The notes under the pieces: generated by a model | Database searches by the model: none | The model's input: only the letters and a program-made list of their open reading frames with translations | Told to the model about the DNA's origin: nothing | Origin: Mucilaginibacter sp. | Lineage (GTDB): Bacteria > Bacteroidota > Bacteroidia > Sphingobacteriales > Sphingobacteriaceae | Length of the DNA stretch: 64,000 bases | Reading direction: 5' to 3' | Assembly: GCA_031292485.1 (NCBI GenBank) | Contig: JARLHA010000069.1 | Coordinates: forward strand, 1-64,000 | Position numbers and translations under genes: made by a program | In this document: in pieces, positions 1-7,481 of the stretch | Layout of the letters: each line of letters starts with the position of its first letter | Numbering within the stretch: position 1 is the first letter of the stretch

Positions 1-129
1 TCAGTTAAACTTGAATTGGCTTATTCTATCGGGACAGGTTATCCCTTGATTGGTTGCTCCCCAGCAGAGCCTCTCTCCGTTTTACCTGACCTGATAAATA
101 TAATGAAATTAACAACTGACACAGTTTAA
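1..129 (+). CDS. C-terminal end of an unidentified protein (partial)
   Basis: An open frame runs from the first base of the window to a TAA at 127-129, giving 42 residues that end in the motif NIMKLTTDTV. The start lies outside the window, so family and function cannot be assigned. The stop overlaps the 3' end of the convergent small gene at 126-512 by a few bases. It could be a chance open frame, since 42 codons without a stop is not decisive in AT-rich DNA. Confidence 0.35.
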   Translation, partial: SVKLELAYSIGTGYPLIGCSPAEPLSVLPDLINIMKLTTDTV

Positions 130-512
130 ATTACACTCCCTTCTTCAACAGACGCATTATCCCCACTTTGCGCTCTTAATACTATTGGAAGAATGTCCTT
201 GTAGTTTAACCCTCCTCTATCATCTTTTTCATTCATCAAATTAATTAATATATCTCCACCGATAAATTTTTGCGAAGTATTTGCATATACTGTTTCAAGT
301 ATTCGAAACGATTCAAGAATATCGATTTCAACACCCTTATATTCGTCAAATGAATTATCAAGATCACAGTCCCAAATCGAATTCATTGTATATTGTCTGT
401 AAAAAATGTTGACTGCAATCTTATATGGATATTCATTTTTTGAATACCTATTTCTCCAAGTTTTAAGCATATCCAATGCTTCTGCATATAAATTTGTTAA
501 ATCGATTCTCAT
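126..512 (-). CDS. small hypothetical protein, 128 aa
   Basis: A 128-residue protein that I do not recognise. It has no signal peptide or membrane segment, is rich in acidic residues and aromatics (a D/E-rich stretch around residues 48-65), and looks like a compact soluble alpha/beta protein. The base composition is clearly more AT-rich than the genes from 812 onward, which suggests a different origin. Small AT-rich cytoplasmic orphans of this kind are often immunity or antitoxin-type proteins, but nothing in the sequence proves that. It is convergent with the partial frame at the window edge. Confidence 0.55.
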   Translation of the reverse strand: MRIDLTNLYAEALDMLKTWRNRYSKNEYPYKIAVNIFYRQYTMNSIWDCDLDNSFDEYKGVEIDILESFRILETVYANTSQKFIGGDILINLMNEKDDRGGLNYKDILPIVLRAQSGDNASVEEGSVI

Positions 513-811
513 TTAATCTCTTATTTTTCAAATTGAAGGTGAATATAATATATTTTATTGGTCCGATTAGTGAAATTAAAGAACGCGATTTGAAAGTGCT
601 ATAAGTTCAATTCGAGCGGCAATCAAAAACTTTGTTTGCGCATGTTTTAAAAGATGTTGAAGAAAGCATAAGACAGTATGAAAATGAACAAACAATTTCT
701 TTCTATGAATTTTAAAAAAGACATTTTTCTAAAAAATGACCTTCAGTCATAAAAAAAAGGCACAGGCACTCCTAAGAGCACCCGTGCCAACCCTAATCAA
801 AAACGAAGTTC
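513..811. other. intergenic region with a possible gene remnant
   Basis: AT-rich stretch without a complete gene. A plus-strand frame at about 605-715 (stop TAA 713-715) has no start codon but reads like a protein tail, ending in IRQYENEQTISFYEF, so it may be a decayed gene. The right part holds the terminator of the minus-strand gene at 812. Nothing else is evident. Confidence 0.3.
751..788 (-). terminator. rho-independent terminator of the CARDB-like gene
   Basis: Read on the minus strand, a GC-rich imperfect hairpin (arms GGCACGGGTGCTC and its partner, one or two mismatches, positions 759-788) is followed by eight U residues (751-758). It lies about 25 bases past the stop of the minus-strand gene ending at 812. 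Confidence 0.7.
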
Positions 812-1867
812 TTATACGACCACAACATGTACCGTATAACCACCGGTAACCATGTTGCCGATCCGTTGTACAATCCTGAACAGGTAACTTTGCCCAACTT
901 CGGCATCTTCGGGAACTTCCCCGGTCATTTCCAGTGTACGGCTTTCCCATGGCTCAAAATGTGCTTTATGGGTTACCTGCGAATGTTCCAGCGCTTCTAC
1001 CAGTTCTTCTTCAATCTTTTCAAGTCCCCTTAAGATCATCCTTTCAGCAAACAAAATGCTTTTGGTAATGAAATTCGGCTTGCTTTCATCAAACTGCAGC
1101 GCAACGGGCATTGTTGTGCCCGCAGGTTTTACATTGGCAGGCAATTTGGCGGCCCGCAGTTTTACCAGCGGGTGTTCCGGGTCAAAATGTAAAGCCTGCA
1201 CGTCAAACCGCAACTCTTTGCGGGTATCTGTTATGTTAACGGCTTTTACCCTGGTTACAAACTTTGCACCCTTTTGTAATAGCAGCAGTTGCTCATTTTT
1301 CTGGCCTACATGGCGGTCGTCCATAGGGTCCATTGGCGCGGTTAACGGGTCAATTACCTGGATAAAAGCTTCCGCTATCAGGCATTCATGACCGCCGTTT
1401 TCAACAACCGGCACCCAGGGGGTTGGGCATTGTAAAGTAACCGACCATCCCGAAGGTACATCAACAAAACCTGTCCCTATTAAATGGGCGGTGGCTTCTG
1501 TAATGGCAAGGGAAGGGTCGGCCCACCAGAATTTTACCATAATACCGGTAGCGTCCTGCAAGCCGTAATTATTTATGGTTGCGAATACGGTATTGTTTTC
1601 GCCGGGTACCGGCTGGTTAATACCAGCCGAGCTTTGCACCCAAACATCCGGGGATTCCCAGAAAACTGATCCCGGCGCCAGCGGCCGGTCGCCCTGGTCG
1701 CTAAAGTCGGCCCGCACCACAATCCAAGTGGTATCATGTACAGGCTCTTTTCTGCCGTTAAAATTCAGTTTCGGAATTTGCGGCGCGGTAAAACGTTTGT
1801 TATCGCCTTTGCCATTGTTCCGGGGCGAATTTCCCCCTTTAGTTGCTATTTCTTTTATTGTTTCCAT
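812..1867 (-). CDS. CARDB/Ig-like domain protein, 351 aa
   Basis: A 351-residue protein without an obvious signal peptide. Residues about 60-175 form a beta-rich segment with the pattern VWVQSS..PVPGENNTVFATINNYG followed by VKFWWADPS, which resembles CARDB or Ig-like adhesion domains. A second beta-rich domain (residues about 200-350) ends in hydrophobic beta strands typical of an Ig-like fold. It lies 63 bases downstream of the zinc-phospholipase-like gene on the same strand, so the two are probably co-transcribed, and a terminator follows. The function is unknown; a structural or binding partner of the upstream protein is a reasonable guess from the pairing only. Confidence 0.65.
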   Translation of the reverse strand: METIKEIATKGGNSPRNNGKGDNKRFTAPQIPKLNFNGRKEPVHDTTWIVVRADFSDQGDRPLAPGSVFWESPDVWVQSSAGINQPVPGENNTVFATINNYGLQDATGIMVKFWWADPSLAITEATAHLIGTGFVDVPSGWSVTLQCPTPWVPVVENGGHECLIAEAFIQVIDPLTAPMDPMDDRHVGQKNEQLLLLQKGAKFVTRVKAVNITDTRKELRFDVQALHFDPEHPLVKLRAAKLPANVKPAGTTMPVALQFDESKPNFITKSILFAERMILRGLEKIEEELVEALEHSQVTHKAHFEPWESRTLEMTGEVPEDAEVGQSYLFRIVQRIGNMVTGGYTVHVVVV

Positions 1868-1930
1868 GATTAATATTTTTTGCTCTTCAGCGCATTATTA
1901 CAATTTCTAAATTTTTAATTTTCAACAGAT

Positions 1931-4060
1931 TTAAACTTCCTGCATATCCTGAACGGGCACATTAAACGGATTACTTCCGGCAACTGCATCCCAGGCTAAC
2001 CAGCCATAGCCGCGGTCACCATCCAGATTATAATCCGGCAGTTTTGTAGGGCCGTCAGCAATCAGTTGCACCGCGTTTGAAACCGCGTCGCCAAAAAACA
2101 AGTTACTTGTTGGATAAGGCTCTGCCGTAATAATGCCACCGTTCTTCAACCCAAAACCATTTACAAAAGTCTGCGGATAAGTATTTGGCGGGATAGGGTT
2201 TTCAGTCGCCTTTGTTTCAGTTTTGATAGTGAGCGGGAATACAGCGAAATTAAGGTCAGCAGCCGGAGCAACCGTACTCTTTGTATCCAGCCAGCGCGGA
2301 TAGGATGCCGGTATAAATGTAGCGCTGATGCCTTCGGTAGTCAGCTCATTTGATTTGCACAAAGGTATACCGGTAACATTTGGCACGGCCGAAATGCTCG
2401 GGTTCAGCGGCGGAGTAAGGTCGGTTGCGGGTAAGGTAACATTGTTTCCCATAATATTAACCTGTGCGCCAAGCATTACAGGTGGCGGATAAGCCAGCCC
2501 GCCCATAACCAGCATTTTTTGCATCAGGTTTTCCTCGTCGATAAGGGTTTTGCGCAGCCAGAATAGTTCGTTGGCCACCGTGTTCCAATCAATAACGGGC
2601 ACGCTTAAAGCTGCTTCAAGTGTTATTAAGCCTAATGGTAAAGCGCCGCCCAGCGTGAAAAGTGCAGCCAATGCAGCCAGGATCGCAGCGCAAATAGCCG
2701 CGCCGATATTTACCCCTGCTTGTGCGGGAGATGGCGTACTGCCTTGTGTGATCCAGCCGGGTTCAGGCATGCCGGTGCCTGGCCCCAGAACGCTGTTCAC
2801 CAGTGCGCCATGACCCGAAGTCATAAACCAATATACTGCCGAAGCGCCTACATAGGCATTTGCCAAAGTTTTATCGTCAAATGCAGGGATCGTTTGAAAA
2901 CTGGCATCAACCCCAAGTACAGGCTGGGTTGCAGCCGGGTAAGTGTCGTTAAGAGCTTTTGAAAACAGTTTACTGATCTCTGCCGGGAATGAATTTGGCA
3001 GCGTTCCCAGGTCGCCTTTGGCCATTGCTTTTACCGATTCGGGCACATCGTCGGGAGCGGGGCCACTCAGGTTGCCTACATTAAATTTATCCTGCAGGTT
3101 ACCGCCATCACATAGGGCTGGCCAGCCGGTGCCGGTTGTCGGATCAAAATAGGCAGGTGTAGGGTTGTCGCCGCTCATAGATGGATTTGGGTGTTGTTCA
3201 AAAAACCCAAAGGTCCACGAGTCTACAAAATTACCAACCAGGCGGTTTCTCCACCAGTGGGTGCGGTAAGGGCCGCCGGTAATGTTATTGATAAATGGCT
3301 CTGCGGTAATGGAGGATGCCATGTGGCTTTGCCATCCAAAAACATACGCCTTCTGGTTATCAGAACTTGCATTCGCTACAAGCGATTGTGCAAATTCCGA
3401 AGTCTTGTGCCAGCGCAGGAACTCGAAGCGCCTGTCGGCAATGTTTTCAGTTGGCGCCGGGAAGGTTTGATTCATTTCCATCCATGGCCCCAGCGTTAAA
3501 ATACTGCCCAAAACAACCTCCATCAGTTGTAAGGTCGAAGGAAGGCCGGTAAGTGATTTAGCTCCCTTTTGTATATCCGAAAACTGCCCGATAACAAGCG
3601 CAAGGGCAATTTCATCCTGGTTTTGAACGATAACAGATAATTTGTTAAAAAAATCGGTTGTTTTATCAAGGATGGGCCATACCGGAACCACCAGGCCGCT
3701 GAATAAAACAGCGTAGATAGCGCCAATAGGGTTAAAGTATAGTTCAAATGCCAAAGCCTGGTCGGTATTGCTCAGGTTCGACATGTCGTTTTGAATTTTA
3801 GTGGTCGCAGTAGTGATCTCCGCCGGCGTTAATACTTTACCGGATGTTGCCGGCGGAATGGACTGGGTTAAAAATTTAACCAATTTTTGGCTGACCGGGA
3901 TGTAACGGAGCATATCGGGCCCCATTGCGCCTAATATGGCAAACTCTTTAAGTTTGGCATTGGCGGGATTTTTTAATTTAATGGCGATCGGGTCTCCCTG
4001 CGCCGCGCGTTTTGTAATTACCTGGTTCAGTACCTCGGTATGAAATGCGAGATTTGGCAT
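1931..4060 (-). CDS. zinc-dependent phospholipase C-like protein, about 709 aa
   Basis: The frame is open from 4141, but the first 27 residues look like untranslated leader; the ATG at 4058-4060 (protein beginning MPNLAFHTEV) is the likelier start. Visible motifs recall the zinc-dependent phospholipase C family: an early His (H7), GAMGPDML with D49, and later FGWQSHMASS followed by a GGPYRTHWWRNRLVGNFVD segment resembling the helical His/Asp zinc site. A hydrophobic Ala/Leu/Gly-rich stretch in the middle of the protein could be a membrane segment. The length is well above that of bacterial secreted enzymes of the family, so substrate and location are uncertain, and there is no clear signal peptide. 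It is probably in an operon with the CARDB-like gene downstream. Confidence 0.55.
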   Translation of the reverse strand: MPNLAFHTEVLNQVITKRAAQGDPIAIKLKNPANAKLKEFAILGAMGPDMLRYIPVSQKLVKFLTQSIPPATSGKVLTPAEITTATTKIQNDMSNLSNTDQALAFELYFNPIGAIYAVLFSGLVVPVWPILDKTTDFFNKLSVIVQNQDEIALALVIGQFSDIQKGAKSLTGLPSTLQLMEVVLGSILTLGPWMEMNQTFPAPTENIADRRFEFLRWHKTSEFAQSLVANASSDNQKAYVFGWQSHMASSITAEPFINNITGGPYRTHWWRNRLVGNFVDSWTFGFFEQHPNPSMSGDNPTPAYFDPTTGTGWPALCDGGNLQDKFNVGNLSGPAPDDVPESVKAMAKGDLGTLPNSFPAEISKLFSKALNDTYPAATQPVLGVDASFQTIPAFDDKTLANAYVGASAVYWFMTSGHGALVNSVLGPGTGMPEPGWITQGSTPSPAQAGVNIGAAICAAILAALAALFTLGGALPLGLITLEAALSVPVIDWNTVANELFWLRKTLIDEENLMQKMLVMGGLAYPPPVMLGAQVNIMGNNVTLPATDLTPPLNPSISAVPNVTGIPLCKSNELTTEGISATFIPASYPRWLDTKSTVAPAADLNFAVFPLTIKTETKATENPIPPNTYPQTFVNGFGLKNGGIITAEPYPTSNLFFGDAVSNAVQLIADGPTKLPDYNLDGDRGYGWLAWDAVAGSNPFNVPVQDMQEV

Positions 4061-4141
4061 GATGTTTTTGTTTTTATAAGTAAAAAGATTGAAAAATAGG
4101 TTGCATGTGAATTTTGGGCAGACCGGATGAATACTATTCAA

Positions 4142-4465
4142 CTTGCTGACCCTCTGGAGTGCGTTTAAGTTTAATTTTCATTGGCAATGATGGTTTATTC
4201 AGGCGCCTACTCTTTTACAGGATTTTCGGCACTCTTCCTTCTTGTTTTTCTGGAAGTAAAATTAGATACCATTAGTGGGCAGCGTTATAGTAAAAGCACC
4301 TGAAACGTTGCGTATAAATACTGGTTTTTAACCGGGTATTACTACTTTTAAACCAGAGGTAAAAAATGAAACCACAAATAATGATCATTTGTAAAACTTT
4401 TAAGTCTTCAGGTTGATTTAAATAAAAAGTGCGTATACTGCTGCTTTTTATAAGTCTTGTAAACG
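4142..4465. other. divergent intergenic region
   Basis: About 320 bases between the minus-strand phospholipase-like gene and the plus-strand YyaL gene. It must hold two outward promoters. AT-rich blocks are present at 4260-4460, but I could not fix a convincing TTTG / TAnnTTTG Bacteroidota promoter. No repeat or RNA gene was seen. Confidence 0.3.
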
Positions 4466-6553
4466 ATGAACCATCTTGCCAATTCCACCTCGCCATACCT
4501 TTTGCAGCATGCCAATAACCCTGTGGAATGGTATCCCTGGGGGCCAGAAGCCTTGCAAAAAGCTAAGGAAGAAAACAAACTGATCCTTGTGAGCATCGGC
4601 TACTCTGCATGCCACTGGTGCCATGTAATGGAGCACGAAAGTTTTGAAGATGAAAAAGTGGCAGCGGTGATGAATAAATATTTCGTTTGTATCAAGGTTG
4701 ACAGGGAAGAACGCCCGGATGTCGATCAGATTTATATGAGCGCCGTACAGCTGATGAGCGGCAGGGGAGGGTGGCCCCTCAATTGCATTTGCCTGCCCGA
4801 CCAGCGCCCCATTTACGGCGGTACCTATTTTCGTAAAAACGATTGGGTGAGCCTGTTGTTCAACCTTGCTGATTTTTATAAAAACAAACCTGACGAAGCC
4901 GGGGAATATGCCACCAGGTTAACCGAAGGCATAAAACAATATGAATCTGTCGAATTGGTTAAGGAACAATCTGCTTACACAAAAGATGACCTTGAACTGA
5001 TCCTTAACAACTGGAAAAAATATTTTGATAAAACAGAGGGCGGCCTCGGTACTGCTCCCAAATTCCCGATGCCCAATAACTGGCAGTGTTTAATGCATTA
5101 CGCGCATTTGTTCGGGGATGAAAATGTGGCCGTTGCAGTAAAATTAACCCTGCACAAAATGGCATTCGGTGGTATTTACGACCATATCGGCGGCGGCTTT
5201 GCACGATACTCGGTCGACGGGCGCTGGCATGTGCCGCACTTTGAAAAAATGCTTTATGATAACGCGCAGCTGGTCAGTCTTTATAGCGAAGCCTATATCT
5301 GGAACCCGGATCCGCTTTACCAAAAGATAACGGATGAGATCATAGGCTTTACCCTGCGTGAACTAACCTCTCCTGAATTTGGCTTTTACTCGGCCCTGGA
5401 TGCCGATAGCGAAGGTAAAGAAGGTAAGTTTTATATTTTTACCAAAGGCGAAATAGAAGAAATTTTAAGTAATGATGCAGATCTCTTTTGCATTTATTAT
5501 CATATCACCGAAGATGGAAATTGGGAAGAAGAGGAATCAAACGTCCTGTTCCGCAGAGAAAGTGATGAAGACCTGGCAACTAAATTAGGTTTGCCGGTTG
5601 AGCAAATGCTTGATAAAATTGAAGCCTCGCGCCAAAAAGTATTTCAGGCACGAGGCCAACGTGTAAGGCCGGGGCTTGATAATAAAATATTGGCATCATG
5701 GAATGGCCTGATGTTGAAGGGGCTTTGCGATGCTTACAGGGCCTTTAATAAACCCGAATATCTGGATATCGCTTTAAAAAACGCCGGGTTTATTTTGAAT
5801 AACCTGCTAAACAAAAAAGGGAGGTTAAGCAGAATTTATGCGCCAAAAGCCTCACCCCAGCCCTCTCCAAAGGAGAGGGAGCACAGCGATTTTTCTTTTA
5901 AAGTCCTCTCCTTTGGAGAGGATTTAGGTGAGGCGACTCCTTTTGCTTTTTTAGATGATTACGCCAATCTCGTGGATGCTTTCATTGCCCTGTATGAAGT
6001 TGCCTTTAACGAAGAGTGGCTAAACCATGCTAAAATGCTGGTTGATACCGCCATCGAGCATTATTATGATGCTGCAAATGGCATTTTCTTTTATACAGCC
6101 GATGACGACGAGCAACTGATCGCCCGCAAATCCGAAATAATGGATGGGGTAACCCCGGCTTCCAACTCCGTAATGGCCCGCAACCTGAAAAAGCTTGGCC
6201 TATTTTTTGATGAGGAAAATTACGGGGAGATCTCGGCGCAGCTGTTAAGAAATATTATGCCGCACCTGGCAAGGTATGGCTCATCTTATTCCAACTGGAT
6301 CATGTTGTTGCTGGACGAAGTGACCGGCACTTACGAGATAGCGATAACCGGGCAAAACTTTGAAGAAACGCGTCGGGGAATAGAAAAAAATTACATTCCA
6401 AACAAAATAATCTTGGGCGGTAAAAAAGGAAGTTTACCTTTGCTGCAGGACAAGTTTGGTGCTGTAACACAAATATTTATTTGTAAAGATAAAACCTGCG
6501 GATTACCTGCCCTTAATATTGCTGACGCATTAAAACAAATAAAGGAGTTCTGA
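4466..6553 (+). CDS. YyaL/DUF255 thioredoxin-domain protein with an in-frame repeat insertion
   Basis: 695 residues of the DUF255 / YyaL (spermatogenesis-associated protein 20) family: an N-terminal thioredoxin-like domain with the CHWCH motif (C49, C52) and the family hallmark stretch SPYLLQHANNPVEWYPWGPE, followed by an alpha/alpha-toroid resembling N-acylglucosamine epimerases. The cellular role of the family is poorly defined. Residues about 461-489 are foreign to the fold: they are encoded by an 86-bp palindromic repeat (5849-5934) that keeps the frame open, between the toroid segments ending IYAPK and starting ATPFAFLDDYA. The stop codon TGA (6551-6553) lies inside the left arm of a second repeat element, so the last bases of the gene are shared with it. 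The insertion sits where a surface loop is plausible, so the protein may still fold. Confidence 0.92.
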   Translation: MNHLANSTSPYLLQHANNPVEWYPWGPEALQKAKEENKLILVSIGYSACHWCHVMEHESFEDEKVAAVMNKYFVCIKVDREERPDVDQIYMSAVQLMSGRGGWPLNCICLPDQRPIYGGTYFRKNDWVSLLFNLADFYKNKPDEAGEYATRLTEGIKQYESVELVKEQSAYTKDDLELILNNWKKYFDKTEGGLGTAPKFPMPNNWQCLMHYAHLFGDENVAVAVKLTLHKMAFGGIYDHIGGGFARYSVDGRWHVPHFEKMLYDNAQLVSLYSEAYIWNPDPLYQKITDEIIGFTLRELTSPEFGFYSALDADSEGKEGKFYIFTKGEIEEILSNDADLFCIYYHITEDGNWEEEESNVLFRRESDEDLATKLGLPVEQMLDKIEASRQKVFQARGQRVRPGLDNKILASWNGLMLKGLCDAYRAFNKPEYLDIALKNAGFILNNLLNKKGRLSRIYAPKASPQPSPKEREHSDFSFKVLSFGEDLGEATPFAFLDDYANLVDAFIALYEVAFNEEWLNHAKMLVDTAIEHYYDAANGIFFYTADDDEQLIARKSEIMDGVTPASNSVMARNLKKLGLFFDEENYGEISAQLLRNIMPHLARYGSSYSNWIMLLLDEVTGTYEIAITGQNFEETRRGIEKNYIPNKIILGGKKGSLPLLQDKFGAVTQIFICKDKTCGLPALNIADALKQIKEF
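5849..5934. repeat. GGTGAGG-type palindromic element inside a coding sequence
   Basis: 86-bp inverted repeat. The outer arms are GCCTCACC (5849-5856) and GGTGAGGC (5927-5934). Inner arms each carry a small hairpin, CCTCTCCAAAGGAGAGG and CCTCTCCTTTGGAGAGG. Related sequence (GGATTTAGGTGAGGC) recurs at 20597-20611, which shows it is a dispersed element and not part of the YyaL family sequence. Confidence 0.85.
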
Positions 6554-6638
6554 ACCGGGATTGAACAGATTTTTCTGATTTGCGGGATTAACCTGCTGAA
6601 ATCTAAAAAATCCATAAATCCGGTTAATCCCGGTTCAG
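6550..6638. repeat. GTCTGAACC-family inverted-repeat element
   Basis: Left arm CTGAACCGGGATT (6550-6562) and right arm AATCCCGGTTCAG (6626-6638) are perfect complements; the right flank continues GACAA as in the copies at 28752 and 56321. The left end is shortened where it meets the YyaL gene, and supplies its TGA stop. The transcript would fold into a long hairpin between the YyaL and SlyD genes. Confidence 0.85.
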
Positions 6639-6662
6639 ACAAAAAAATTAAAAATTAATTAA

Positions 6663-7160
6663 ATGAAGATTAAACCACAACACGTAGTGTCATTAACTTA
6701 CGATCTGTATGTTGACCAGGACGGCTCTGAAGTATTGGAAGAAAGCGCTACACAGGAGCAACCGCTTACCTTTTTATTCGGTGCGGGACAAATGCTTCCA
6801 AAATTCGAAGAGAATTTAAGCGAACTATCCACAGGCGATAATTATGAATTCCGTTTATCCGCCGCCGATGCTTACGGTGAATATGACGAAGAAGCAGTGG
6901 CTAACCTGCCGCTCGAAATGTTTAACGGTACCGAAGTGCCCGAAATTGGCAGCATTCTGCCATTACAGGATAATAATGGCAACCGTTTCCAGGGCCAGGT
7001 AGTTTCAGTTTCCGAAGATTCGGTAATTGTTGACCTTAACCACCCGATGGCAGGCCAGGAGTTACATTTTAAAGGAAATATCCTGAATGTACGCCCGGCA
7101 ACGCCCGAAGAATTGTCGCACGGCCATGCCCATGGAGCCGACGGACATCACCATCATTAA
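6663..7160 (+). CDS. FKBP-type peptidyl-prolyl isomerase, SlyD-like
   Basis: 165 residues matching the SlyD branch of FKBP prolyl cis-trans isomerases: an FKBP half-domain (VSLTYDLYVDQDGSEVLEES, then PLTFLFGAGQMLPKFEENL), an inserted-flap chaperone domain in the middle (residues about 70-125), and return to the FKBP strand. The C-terminus is His-rich (HGHAHGADGHHHH), a shortened version of the metal-binding tail that in Escherichia coli SlyD binds nickel. It has no signal peptide, so it is cytoplasmic. Expected role: folding help for proline-limited proteins and possibly metal storage or delivery. It is followed by a hairpin terminator. Confidence 0.9.
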   Translation: MKIKPQHVVSLTYDLYVDQDGSEVLEESATQEQPLTFLFGAGQMLPKFEENLSELSTGDNYEFRLSAADAYGEYDEEAVANLPLEMFNGTEVPEIGSILPLQDNNGNRFQGQVVSVSEDSVIVDLNHPMAGQELHFKGNILNVRPATPEELSHGHAHGADGHHHH

Positions 7161-7182
7161 GATCCCTTTCTGCCCCATATCA

Positions 7183-7225
7183 AAGATTTACGAGGTTTTT
7201 TAAGCTTCGTAAATCTTTTCTTGTA
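7183..7225 (+). terminator. rho-independent terminator after the SlyD-like gene
   Basis: Perfect 11-bp stem AAGATTTACGA (7183-7193) / TCGTAAATCTT (7207-7217) followed by a T-rich tail. It lies 22 bases past the stop codon. Confidence 0.7.
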
Positions 7226-7377
7226 TTTCTCCCAAAAACAATTACTTTCGTTTTGCCGGTTATTTTTTATACCAACCTGAATTTTTAAAAAATTGGCTGC
7301 GAAATTTAATACAACAAACTGATTTTGTGTTTTTTTTAAGAATTGTTGCCGGAAATTTGAAAAACAGATTTATATAG

Positions 7378-7406
7378 TTTATAATTGTTAAAAGAACAAT
7401 TATAAA
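7378..7406. promoter_or_regulatory. perfect inverted repeat upstream of the SSS symporter
   Basis: Arms TTTATAATTGTT (7378-7389) and AACAATTATAAA (7395-7406) with a 5-base spacer AAAAG, 75 bases before the symporter start. With only A/T-rich arms and no following T tract it does not look like a terminator. An operator for a dimeric regulator, overlapping or following the promoter, is the simplest reading. Confidence 0.45.
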
Positions 7407-7481
7407 CCAGGCTATAGCCCCTTAAAACATGGATGGGATTTGTGTAAAGGGGTAAAATTAAAACTTAATTAAAAACGCTAT

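Noticed and set aside
4272..4496. Short minus-strand frames upstream of the YyaL gene
   Set aside because: They overlap the YyaL start or the AT-rich promoter region, overlap one another, and have no protein-like composition.
5849..5934. Frameshift or sequencing error in the YyaL gene
   Set aside because: The frame stays open on both sides, and the extra bases form a perfect dispersed palindrome, so insertion explains them better.
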